Source of the DNA: an uncultured Roseateles sp.
Lineage (GTDB): Bacteria; Pseudomonadota; Gammaproteobacteria; Burkholderiales; Burkholderiaceae_C
Direction: 5' to 3'
DNA length: 64,000 nt
NCBI RefSeq assembly: GCF_963422335.1
Contig: NZ_OY729424.1
Location: forward strand, 4,464,001-4,528,000
Shown here: piece by piece, positions 12,051-23,400 of the stretch
Layout: each line of letters begins with the position of its first letter
Position numbering within the stretch: position 1 is the stretch's first letter
Translations under genes and position numbers: made by a program
Notes under the pieces: generated by a model
Database searches by the model: none
What the model saw: the letters and a program-made list of their open reading frames with translations, nothing else
What the model was told of the DNA's origin: nothing

Positions 12051-14426
12051 ATGGCATCCCAGATACCACTTATTTCCACCGCGGTACTCGCAACTCTGCC
12101 CACCAGCACGATTGCAGCGTTCAATACCGATGACTGGATGGCATTCAGCACCGGACAGATCATTGCCTTGACGACGGCACAGGTGGCGGCCATCTCGACG
12201 CTGGGCATCAGTGTCCTCAACTCCGATCAGATACGGTTCTTCCAGAACGTCGATCTGGCGTCCATCACGACCGCCGGCTTGCGCGCGATGAACTCCGCGC
12301 AGATCGATGCCATCACCTCAGACCAGATCAGCGCGCTCACCACCGCACAGGTAGCGTCGCTGACCACGACCCAGCTGCTGGGCGTCGGCACGGCCGAAAT
12401 TGGCGCGCTGACCACGGCGCAGATCGCCACGCTGAATTCGGTTCAGCTGGGCAATCTGTCGACCAACCAGATCAAGGCCATCGAGACCGCCGACATCCGC
12501 GTGCTGTCGACCGCGGCGCTGCGTGCGCTGGACTCGGCCCAGCTCGATGCGCTGAGCTCCGATCAGTTGGTCGCGCTGACCACCGGCCAGGTTGCCGCGC
12601 TGACCACGGGACAGCTCGCGTCGATGAACACCGACGACCTGAATGCGCTGACCAGCAACCAGTTCGCAGCCATGGGCACGGCCCAGATTGCCAACCTGAC
12701 GACCAACCAGATCAAGTCGCTGACCACCGATGACTTGAACGCGCTGGGCACCGGCCAATTCGCCGCGCTGAGCTCGGATCAGGCCGCTGCATTGACGACT
12801 TCGCAGGTCTCCCTGCTCGAAACCAATGACCTGCGCGCCCTGTCCACGGCCGCCTTCAAGGCGCTGAGCTCCGACCAGATCAAGGCGCTGAGCACGGCCG
12901 AAGTGGCCGGCCTGACGACAGGCCAGATCAACGCCCTGACCACCGGCCAGCTGAAGGGCTTCACCACCGACGACGTGGTGGCCCTGGGCACGGCACAGGT
13001 GGCGGCGATCAGTTCGGCCCAGATCAGCAATTTCTCCACCGACCAGATCAAGGCCATCGAAACGGTCGATCTGCGTGCGCTGTCCACCGTCGCCCTGCGT
13101 GGGCTCGACTCGGCCCAGCTCGATGCACTGACCTCCGACCAGCTCGGCGCGCTGACCAGCGGCCAGGTGGCCGCACTGACCACGGCACAGCTGTCTGGCC
13201 TCGGCACCACCGACCTGAACGCGCTGACCTCCAGCCAGTTCGCGGCCATGACCACGGCCCAAGTGGCCAACCTGACCACCGACCAGATCAAGTCGCTGAC
13301 CACAGACGACCTGAATGCGCTGGGCACCGGCCAGTTCGCTGCACTGGGCACCGCTCAGGCCGCCGCATTGACGACCTCGCAGGTCTCGCTGCTCGAAACC
13401 AATGACCTGCGCGCCCTGTCCACGGCGGCCTTCAAGGCGCTGAGCTCCGACCAGATCAAGGCCTTGAGCACCGCCGAAGTCGCCGCGCTGACGACTGGCC
13501 AGGTCGGTGCGCTGAGCACCGACCAACTCAAGGGCATCACCACCGACGACATCGTGGCCCTGGGTACCGCCCAGGTGGCCGCGCTGGGCTCGGCTCAGGC
13601 CGCAGCCCTGTCAACCGACCAGGTCAAGGCCATCGAGACCGCCGACCTGCGCGCCCTGTCCACCAATGCCCTGCGGGCACTGGACTCGGCCCAACTGGAC
13701 GCACTGACCTCCGACCAGCTCGGCGCGCTGACCAGCGGCCAGGTGGCCGCACTGACCACGGCACAGCTGTCAGGCCTGGGCACCACCGACCTGAACGCGC
13801 TGACCAGCGGCCAGTTCGCCGCAATGACCACGGCCCAGGTGGCCAATCTGACCACCAACCAGATCAAGTCGCTGACCACCGATGACTTGAACGCGCTGGG
13901 CACCGGCCAATTCGCCGCGCTGACCTCCGATCAGGCCGCCGCATTGACGACTTCGCAAGTCTCCCTGCTCGAGACCAACGACCTGCGCGCCCTGTCCACA
14001 GCCGCCTTCAAGGCGCTGAGCTCCGATCAGATCAAGGCCCTGAGCACGGCCGAAGTCGCCGCGCTGACGACCGGCCAGGTTGCAGCCCTGACCACCGACC
14101 AGATGAAGGGCCTGAGCACCGATGCCATCGTGGCACTGGGCTCGGCCCAGGTCGCCGCGTTGAGCACGGCCCAGGCAAGCGGCCTGTCGACCGATCAGGT
14201 CAAGGCCATCGAAACCGCCGATCTGCGCGCCCTGTCCACCGCCGCCCTGCGCGGGCTCGACTCCGCCCAGCTCGATGCACTGACCTCCGACCAGCTCGGC
14301 GCGCTGACCAGCGGCCAGGTGGCCGCACTGACCACGGCAGCTGTCGGGTCTGGGCCTTCACTGTCAGGCCTGGGCACCACCGACCTGAACGCGCTGACCA
14401 GCGGCCAGTTCGCCGCCACGCGCTGA
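12051..14426 (+). CDS. Giant octapeptide-repeat secreted protein, N-terminal fragment (frame broken at 14418)
   Basis: The 791-codon frame starts MASQIPLISTAVLATLPTS, without an N-terminal signal peptide, and enters an octapeptide array almost at once, for example ALTTGQVA, SLTTDDLN, ALGTGQFA, LLETNDLR, ALSSDQIK. The consensus is A-L-[ST]-[ST]-x-[QD]-[VILF]-x, with no Cys and almost no aromatic residue besides Phe. Early octads (to about residue 110) are more divergent, then regular 24-octad units begin. The frame ends artificially after ALTSGQFAATR because of a 25-base insertion. The array continues in another frame from 14443, so this and the next entry are one gene of about 4,919 codons once the 43 extra bases are discounted. 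It is a predicted type I secretion substrate, with a likely surface-adhesin, sheath or S-layer role by inference. Confidence 0.8.
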   Translation: MASQIPLISTAVLATLPTSTIAAFNTDDWMAFSTGQIIALTTAQVAAISTLGISVLNSDQIRFFQNVDLASITTAGLRAMNSAQIDAITSDQISALTTAQVASLTTTQLLGVGTAEIGALTTAQIATLNSVQLGNLSTNQIKAIETADIRVLSTAALRALDSAQLDALSSDQLVALTTGQVAALTTGQLASMNTDDLNALTSNQFAAMGTAQIANLTTNQIKSLTTDDLNALGTGQFAALSSDQAAALTTSQVSLLETNDLRALSTAAFKALSSDQIKALSTAEVAGLTTGQINALTTGQLKGFTTDDVVALGTAQVAAISSAQISNFSTDQIKAIETVDLRALSTVALRGLDSAQLDALTSDQLGALTSGQVAALTTAQLSGLGTTDLNALTSSQFAAMTTAQVANLTTDQIKSLTTDDLNALGTGQFAALGTAQAAALTTSQVSLLETNDLRALSTAAFKALSSDQIKALSTAEVAALTTGQVGALSTDQLKGITTDDIVALGTAQVAALGSAQAAALSTDQVKAIETADLRALSTNALRALDSAQLDALTSDQLGALTSGQVAALTTAQLSGLGTTDLNALTSGQFAAMTTAQVANLTTNQIKSLTTDDLNALGTGQFAALTSDQAAALTTSQVSLLETNDLRALSTAAFKALSSDQIKALSTAEVAALTTGQVAALTTDQMKGLSTDAIVALGSAQVAALSTAQASGLSTDQVKAIETADLRALSTAALRGLDSAQLDALTSDQLGALTSGQVAALTTAAVGSGPSLSGLGTTDLNALTSGQFAATR

Positions 14427-14442
14427 CCACCAGTTCGCCGCC
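14340..14442 (+). other. Frame-breaking local duplications inside the repeat gene
   Basis: Compared with neighbouring repeat units, 21 bases at 14340-14360 replace the usual CAG (net +18, in frame, a partial copy of the CTGTCAGGCCTGGGC segment). A further 25 bases at 14418-14442 re-copy part of GCGCTGACCAGCGGCCAGTT and shift the frame by +1, giving TGA at 14424. The anchor motif SLTTDDLN is 619 bases apart here instead of 576. Two independent oddities within 100 bases suggest an assembly or consensus artefact in a long repeat; a real slippage mutation is the alternative. Confidence 0.75.
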
Positions 14443-17400
14443 ATGACCACCGGCCAGGTCGCCAATCTGACGACCAACCAGATCAAGTCGCTGACCACCG
14501 ATGACCTGAATGCGCTGGGCACCGGCCAATTCGCCGCGCTGACCTCCGATCAGGCCGCCGCATTGACGACCTCGCAGGTCTCGCTGCTTGAAACCAATGA
14601 CCTGCGCGCTCTGTCCACGGCTGCCTTCAAGGCCCTGAGCTCCGACCAGATCAAGGCCCTGAGCACGGCCGAAGTGGCCGGCCTGACGACAGGCCAGGTC
14701 AATGCCCTGACCACCGACCAGCTGAAGGGCTTCAGCACCGACGACGTCGTGGCCCTGGGCACCGCCCAGGTGTCCTCGATCACCTCGGCACAGATCGCCA
14801 ATTTCTCGACCGACCAGATCAAGGCCATCGAGACCCTGGACGTCCGCGCCCTGTCCACCAACGCCCTGCGTGCGCTGGACTCTGCGCAACTCGATGCACT
14901 GACCTCCGACCAGTTGGGTGCACTGACCAGTGGTCAGGTGGCTTCGCTGACCACGGCCCAGCTGTCCGGTCTCGGTACGACCGACCTGAACGCGCTGACC
15001 TCCAGCCAATTCGCGGCCATGACCACGGCCCAAGTGGCCAATCTGACCACCGACCAGATCAAGTCGCTGACCACCGACGACCTGAACGCCCTGGGCACCG
15101 GCCAGTTCGCTGCACTGAGCACCGCTCAGGCCGCCGCATTGACGACCTCGCAAGTCTCTCTGCTCGAAACCAACGACCTGCGCTCGTTGTCCACGGCCGC
15201 CTTCAAGGCGCTGAGCTCCGACCAGATCAAGGCCCTGACCACGGCCGAAGTGGCTGGCCTGACCACCGGTCAGGTCAACGCGCTGACCACCGACCAGCTG
15301 AAGGGCTTCAGCACCGACGACGTCGTCGCCCTGAGCACTGCCCAGGTGTCCTCGATCACCTCGGCCCAGATCGCCAACTTCTCGACCGACCAGATCAAGG
15401 CGATTGAAACTGCCGATCTGCGCGCCCTGTCGACCGCCGCCCTGCGCGCCCTGGACTCGGCACAGCTGGATGCGCTCACCTCCGACCAACTCGGCGCACT
15501 GACCTCGGCACAAGTCGCTTCGCTGACCACGGCCCAGCTGTCCGGCCTGGGCACCACCGACCTGAACGCCTTGACCAGCGGTCAGTTCGCGGCCATGACC
15601 ACGGCGCAAGTGGCCAACCTGACCACCAACCAGATCAAGTCGCTGACCACCGACGACCTGAATGCCCTGGGCACCGGCCAGTTTGCCGCGCTGAGCTCGG
15701 ATCAGGCCGCTGCGCTGACCACCAGCCAGGTCTCGCTGCTGGAAACGAACGACCTGCGCGCACTGACGACCAATGCGCTGCGTGCGCTGAGCTCCGACCA
15801 GATCAAGGCCCTGACCACGGCCGAAGTGGCCGCGCTGACCACCGCCCAGGTCGCTGCGCTGTCCACAGCGCCGGTGGACCAGTTCAAGGGCCTGAGCACG
15901 GACGCCATCGTCGCCCTGACATCGGCCCAGGTCGCCGCCATCACCTCGGGCCAGATCGGCAATCTGTCGACCGATCAGGTCAAGGCCTTCGAAACCGCCG
16001 ATCTGCGCGCCCTGTCCACCGCCGCCCTGCGCGCGCTGGACTCGGCGCAGCTGGATGCGCTGACCTCGGACCAACTCGCCGCGCTGACCTCGGCCCAAGT
16101 GTCCTCGCTGACCACGGCCCAGCTGTCCGGTCTCGGTACGACCGACCTGAATGCGCTGACCTCCAGCCAGTTCGCGGCCATGACCACCGGCCAGGTCGCC
16201 AATCTGACGACCAACCAGATCAAGTCGCTGACCACCGACGACCTGAACGCGCTGGGCACCGGCCAGTTCGCCGCGCTGAGCTCGGATCAGGCCGCTGCAT
16301 TGACGACTTCGCAGGTCTCCCTGCTGGAAACCAACGACCTGCGTTCGCTGTCCACGGCCGCCTTCAAGGCCCTGAGCTCCGACCAGATCAAAGCCCTGAC
16401 CACGGCCGAAGTGGCCGGCCTGACGACCGGTCAGGTCAACGCGCTGACCACCGACCAGCTGAAGGGCTTCAGCACCGACGACGTCGTCGCCCTGAGCACG
16501 GCCCAGGTGTCCTCGATCACCTCGGCCCAGATTGCCAACTTCTCGACCGACCAGATCAAGGCGATTGAGACCGCCGACCTGCGCGCCCTGTCCACCGCCG
16601 CCCTGCGCGCCCTGGACTCGGCACAGCTCGATGCGCTGACCTCCGACCAACTCGGCGCGCTGACGACGGCACAGGTTGCCTCGCTGACCACGGCCCAACT
16701 CTCGGGCCTGGGCACGACCGACCTGAATGCCTTGACCAGCGGTCAGTTCGCGGCCATGACCACGGCCCAGGTCGCCAACCTGACCACCGATCAGATCAAG
16801 TCGCTGACCACCGACGATCTGAACGCGCTGGGCACCGGTCAGTTCGCGGCACTGAGCACCGCTCAGGCCGCCGCATTGACGACCAGCCAAGTCTCGCTGC
16901 TTGAAACCAACGACCTGCGCTCGCTGTCCACGGCCGCCTTCAAGGCCCTGAGCTCCGACCAGATCAAGGCCCTGACCACGGCCGAAGTGGCTGGCCTGAC
17001 CACCGGTCAGGTCAACGCGCTGACCACCGACCAGCTGAAGGGCTTCACCACCGATGACGTGGTGGCCCTGGGCACTGCCCAGGTCGCCTCGATCACCTCG
17101 GCCCAGATCGCCAATTTCTCGACCGACCAGATCAAGGCCATCGAGACCGCCGACCTGCGCGCCCTGTCCACCGCCGCGCTGCGCGCCCTGGACTCGGCAC
17201 AGCTCGATGCGCTGACCTCCGACCAGCTCGGTGCCCTGACGACGGCACAGGTTGCCTCGCTGACCACGGCACAGCTCTCTGGCCTGGGCACGACCGATCT
17301 GAACGCGCTGACCAGTGGCCAGTTCGCGGCCATGACCACGGCCCAGGTCGCCAATCTGACCACCAACCAGATCAAGTCGCTGACCACGGACGACCTGAAC

Positions 17401-20400
17401 GCGCTGGGCACCGGCCAGTTCGCCGCGCTGAGCTCGGATCAGGCCGCTGCGCTGACGACCAGCCAGGTCTCGCTGCTGGAAACAAATGACCTGCGTGCAC
17501 TGACGACCAATGCACTGCGCGCCCTGAGCTCCGACCAGATCAAGGCCTTGACGACGGCCGAGATCAGCTCACTGACCACGGCCCAGATCGCCGCGCTGAC
17601 GACGGCCCCGGTCGATCAGTTCAAGGGTTTGAGCACCGACGCCATCGTCGCCCTGACGACGGCCCAGGTCGCTGCCATCACCTCGGGACAGGTCGGCAAT
17701 CTGTCGACCGACCAGGTCAAGGCGATCGAAACGGTCGATCTGCGCGCGCTGTCCACCGCTGCCCTGCGCGCGCTGGATTCGGCACAGCTCGATGCACTGA
17801 CCTCCGACCAGCTCGGCGCGCTGACGACGGCACAGGTTGCCTCGCTGACCACGGCCCAGCTGTCCGGCCTGGGCACGACCGACCTGAATGCCTTGATCAG
17901 CGGCCAGTTCGCGGCCATGACCACGGCCCAGGTCGCCAACCTGACCACCGACCAGATCAAGTCGCTGACCACCGACGACCTGAACGCGCTGGGCACCGGC
18001 CAGTTCGCTGCACTGAGCACCGCTCAGGCCGCCGCATTGACGACCTCGCAAGTCTCTCTGCTGGAAACCAATGACCTGCGCTCGCTGTCCACGGCCGCCT
18101 TCAAGGCCCTGAGCTCCGACCAGATCAAGGCCCTGACCACGGCCGAAGTGGCCGGCCTGACGACAGGCCAGGTCAATGCCCTGACCACCGACCAGCTGAA
18201 GGGCTTCAGCACCGATGACGTGGTGGCCCTGGGCACTGCCCAGGTGTCTTCTATCACCTCGGCCCAGATCGCCAACTTCTCGACCGACCAGATCAAGGCT
18301 ATCGAGACGCTGGACATACGCGCCCTGTCCACCAACGCCCTGCGCGCGCTGGACTCAGCGCAACTGGATGCACTGACCTCCGACCAGCTCGGCGCGCTGA
18401 CGACGGCGCAGGTTGCCTCGCTGACGACGGCACAGCTGTCCGGCCTGGGCACCACCGACCTGAATGCCTTGACCAGCGGTCAGTTCGCGGCCATGACCAC
18501 GGCCCAGGTCGCCAACCTGACCACCGACCAGATCAAGTCGCTGACCACCGACGACCTGAACGCGCTGGGCACCGGCCAGTTCGCTGCACTGAGCACCGCT
18601 CAGGCCGCCGCATTGACGACCTCGCAAGTCTCTCTGCTGGAAACCAATGACCTGCGCTCGCTGTCCACGGCCGCCTTCAAGGCCCTGAGCTCCGACCAGA
18701 TCAAGGCCCTGACCACGGCCGAAGTGGCCGGCCTGACGACAGGCCAGGTCAATGCCCTGACCACCGACCAGCTGAAGGGCTTCAGCACCGACGACGTCGT
18801 CGCCCTGGGCACGGCCCAGGTGTCTTCTATCACCTCGGCCCAGATCGCCAACTTCTCGACCGACCAGATCAAGGCTATCGAGACGCTGGACATACGCGCC
18901 CTGTCCACCAACGCCCTGCGCGCGCTGGACTCAGCGCAACTGGATGCACTGACCTCCGACCAGCTCGGCGCGCTGACGACGGCCCAAGTCGCCTCGCTGA
19001 CCACGGCCCAACTGTCCGGCCTGGGCACCACCGACCTGAACGCCTTGACCAGCGCTCAGTTCGCGGCCATGACCACGGCCCAGGTCGCCAACCTGACCAC
19101 CGACCAGATCAAGTCGCTGACCACCGATGACCTGAATGCGCTGGGCACCGGCCAGTTCGCCTCGCTGGGCACCGCCCAGGTGGCCGCGCTGACGACCTCG
19201 CAAGTCTCTCTGCTCGAAACGCAGGACCTGCGCGCCGTCACGACCAATGCGTTGCGTGCCCTGAGCTCCGACCAGATCAAGGCCCTGACCACGGCCGAGA
19301 TCAGCTCGCTGACCACGGCCCAGATCGCTGCGCTGACGACGGCCCCGGTCGATCAATTCAAGGGACTGAGCACCGACGCCATCGTCGCCCTGGGCACCGC
19401 CCAGATCGCTGCCATCACCTCGGGTCAGATCGGCAATCTGTCGACCGACCAGGTCAAGGCCATCGAAACCATCGACATCCGCGCCCTGTCCACCGCTGCC
19501 CTGCGCGCCCTGGACTCGGCACAGCTCGATGCACTGACCTCCGACCAGCTCGGCGCGCTGACCAGCGGCCAGGTGGCCTCGCTGACCACGGCACAGCTGT
19601 CCGGCCTGGGTACCACCGATCTGAACGCGCTGACGTCCAGCCAGTTCGCCGCCATGACCACGGCGCAAGTGGCCAATCTGACCACCAACCAGATCAAGTC
19701 GCTGACCACGGACGACCTGAACGCGCTGGGCACCGGCCAGTTCGCCTCGCTGAGTTCGGATCAAGCCGCCGCACTGACGACTTCGCAAGTCTCGCTGCTG
19801 GAAACCAATGACCTGCGCGCCCTGTCCACGGCCGCCTTCAAGGCCCTGAGCTCGGATCAGATCAAGGCCCTGACCACGGCCGAAGTGGCCGGCCTGACGA
19901 CCGGTCAGGTCAATGCCCTGACCACCGACCAGCTGAAGGGCTTCAGCACCGACGACGTCGTCGCCCTGAGCACAGCCCAGGTGTCCTCGATCTCGACGGC
20001 CCAGATCGCCAACTTCTCGACCGACCAGATCAAGGCGATAGAGACAGCTGACCTGCGGGCCCTCTCCACCAACGCCCTGCGGACACTCGACTCGGCCCAG
20101 CTGGATGCGCTGACCTCCGACCAGCTCGGCGCGCTGACCAGCGGCCAGGTGGCCTCGCTGACGACGGCTCAGCTGTCGGGCCTGGGCACGACCGATCTGA
20201 ACGCGCTGACCTCCAGCCAGTTCGCCGCCATGACCACGGCTCAAGTGGCCAATCTGACGACGGATCAGATCAAGTCGCTGACCACCGATGACCTGAACGC
20301 CCTGGGCACCGGCCAGTTCGCGGCGCTGAGCACCGCTCAGGCCGCTGCGCTGACGACCTCGCAAGTCTCGCTGCTCGAAACCAACGACCTGCGTTCGCTG

Positions 20401-23400
20401 ACGACCAATGCGCTGCGGGCTCTGAGCTCCGACCAGATCAAGGCGCTGACGACAGCCGAAGTGGCTGCCCTCACCACCGGCCAGATCGCTGCGCTGACGA
20501 CCGCCCCGGTCGATCAGTTCAAGGGTCTGGGTACCGATGCCATCGTCGCCCTGGGCACCGCCCAGATCGCCTCGCTGACTTCGGGCCAGGTGGCCAATCT
20601 GTCCACCGACCAGATCAAAGCGATCGAGACGCAGGATCTGCGCGCCCTGTCCACCGCCGCCCTGCGCGCCCTGGACTCGGCCCAGCTTGACGCGCTGACC
20701 TCCGACCAGCTCGGGGCGCTGACCAGCGGCCAGGTCGCTTCGCTGACCACGGCACAGCTGTCCGGCCTGGGCACGACCGATCTGAACGCGCTGACGTCCA
20801 GCCAGTTCGCGGCCATGACCACGGCGCAAGTGGCCAACCTGACCACCAACCAGATCAAGTCGCTGACCACCGACGACCTGAACGCGCTGGGCACCGGCCA
20901 GTTCGCCTCGCTGAGCTCGGATCAAGCCGCCGCACTGACGACTTCGCAAGTCTCGCTGCTCGAAACCAATGACCTGCGCGCCCTGTCCACGGCCGCCTTC
21001 AAGGCTCTGAGCTCGGATCAGATCAAGGCCCTGACCACGGCCGAAGTGGCCGGCCTGACCACCGGTCAGGTCAATGCCCTGACCACCGACCAGCTGAAGG
21101 GCTTCAGCACCGACGACGTCGTCGCCCTGAGCACGGCCCAGGTGTCCTCGATCTCGACGGCCCAGATCGCCAACTTCTCGACCGACCAGGTCAAGGCGAT
21201 GGAGACCCAGGACGTTCGCGCCCTGTCCACCAACGCCCTGCGGGCCATGGACTCGGCCCAGCTCGATGCGCTGACCTCCGATCAGCTCGGCGCGCTGACC
21301 AGCGGCCAGGTGGCCTCGCTGACGACGGCACAGCTGTCCGGCCTGGGCACCACCGACCTGAACGCGCTGACGTCCAGCCAGTTCGCGGCCATGACCACGG
21401 CCCAGGTCGCCAATCTGACCACCAACCAGATCAAGTCGCTGACCACCGACGACCTGAACGCCCTGGGGACCGGCCAGTTCGCTGCCATGAGCTCCGACCA
21501 GGTGGCGGCACTGACGACCAGCCAGGTGTCCCTGCTGGAGACCAACGACCTGCGCGCGCTGACGACCAATGCGCTGCGGGCCCTGAGCTCCGACCAGATC
21601 AAGGCGCTGACGACAGCCGAAGTGGCTGCCCTCACCACCGGCCAGATCGCTGCGCTGACGACCGCCCCGGTCGATCAGTTCAAGGGTCTGGGTACCGATG
21701 CCATCGTCGCCCTGAGCACCGCCCAGATCGCCTCGCTGACTTCGGGCCAGGTGGCCAATCTGTCCACCGACCAGATCAAGGCGATCGAGACGCAGGATCT
21801 GCGCGCCCTGTCCACCGCCGCCCTGCGCGCCCTGGACTCGGCACAGCTCGATGCGCTGACCTCCGACCAGTTGGGTGCGCTGACCAGCGGCCAGGTGGCC
21901 TCGCTGACGACGGCACAGCTGTCCGGCCTGGGTACCACCGACCTGAACGCGCTGACGTCCAGCCAGTTCGCGGCCATGACCACGGCGCAAGTGGCCAACC
22001 TGACCACCAACCAGATCAAGTCGCTGACCACCGACGACCTGAACGCGCTGGGCACCGGCCAGTTCGCCTCGCTGAGCTCGGATCAAGCCGCCGCACTGAC
22101 GACTTCGCAAGTCTCGCTGCTGGAAACCAATGACCTGCGCGCCCTGTCCACGGCCGCCTTCAAGGCCCTGAGCTCGGATCAGATCAAGGCCCTGACCACG
22201 GCCGAAGTGGCCGGCCTGACGACCGGTCAGGTCAATGCCCTGACCACCGACCAGCTGAAGGGCTTCAGCACCGACGACGTCGTCGCCCTGAGCACGGCCC
22301 AGGTGTCCTCGATCTCGACGGCCCAGATCGCCAACTTCTCGACCGACCAGGTCAAGGCGATGGAGACCCAGGACGTTCGCGCCCTGTCCACCAACGCCCT
22401 GCGGGCCATGGACTCGGCCCAGCTGGATGCGCTGACCTCCGACCAGCTCGGCGCGCTGACCAGCGGCCAGGTGGCCTCGCTGACGACGGCTCAGCTGTCG
22501 GGCCTGGGCACGACCGACCTGAACGCCCTCACCAGCAGCCAGTTCGCGGCCATGACCACGGCGCAGGTCGCCAATCTGACCACCAACCAGATCAAGTCGC
22601 TGACCACGGACGACCTGAACGCCCTGGGCACCGGCCAGTTCGCTGCCATGAGCTCCGACCAGGTGGCGGCACTGACGACCAGTCAGGTGTCCCTGCTGGA
22701 GACCAACGACCTGCGCGCGCTGACGACCAATGCGCTGCGGGCCCTGAGTTCCGACCAGATCAAGGCCCTGACCACGGCCGAGATCAGCGCGCTGACGACG
22801 GCGCAGATCGCCGCTCTGAGCACCGCACCGGTCGACCAGTTCAAGGGTCTGAGCACCGACGCCATCGTCGCCATGGGTACGGCACAGATTGCCTCGCTGA
22901 CCTCCGGTCAGGTGGGCAATCTGTCCACCGACCAGATCAAGGCCATCGAGACGCAGGATCTGCGCGCCCTGTCCACCGCCGCCCTGCGCGCCCTGGACTC
23001 GGCACAGCTTGATGCGCTGACCTCCGATCAGCTCGGCGCACTGACCTCGGCCCAGGTTGTTTCGCTGAGCACAGCCCAACTCTCGGGTCTGGGCACGACC
23101 GACCTGAATGCACTCACCAGCAGCCAGTTCGCAGTGCTGAGTACAGCCCAGGTCGCCAATCTGACCACCAACCAGATCAAGTCGCTGACCACCGACGACC
23201 TGAACGCCCTGGGCACCGGCCAGTTCGCCTCGCTGAGCTCGGATCAAGCCGCCGCGCTGACGACTTCGCAAGTCTCGCTGCTCGAAACCAATGACCTGCG
23301 CGCCCTGTCCACGGCCGCCTTCAAGGCCCTGAGCTCGGATCAGATCAAGGCCCTGACCACGGCCGAAGTGGCTGGCCTGACCACCGGTCAGGTCAACGCC

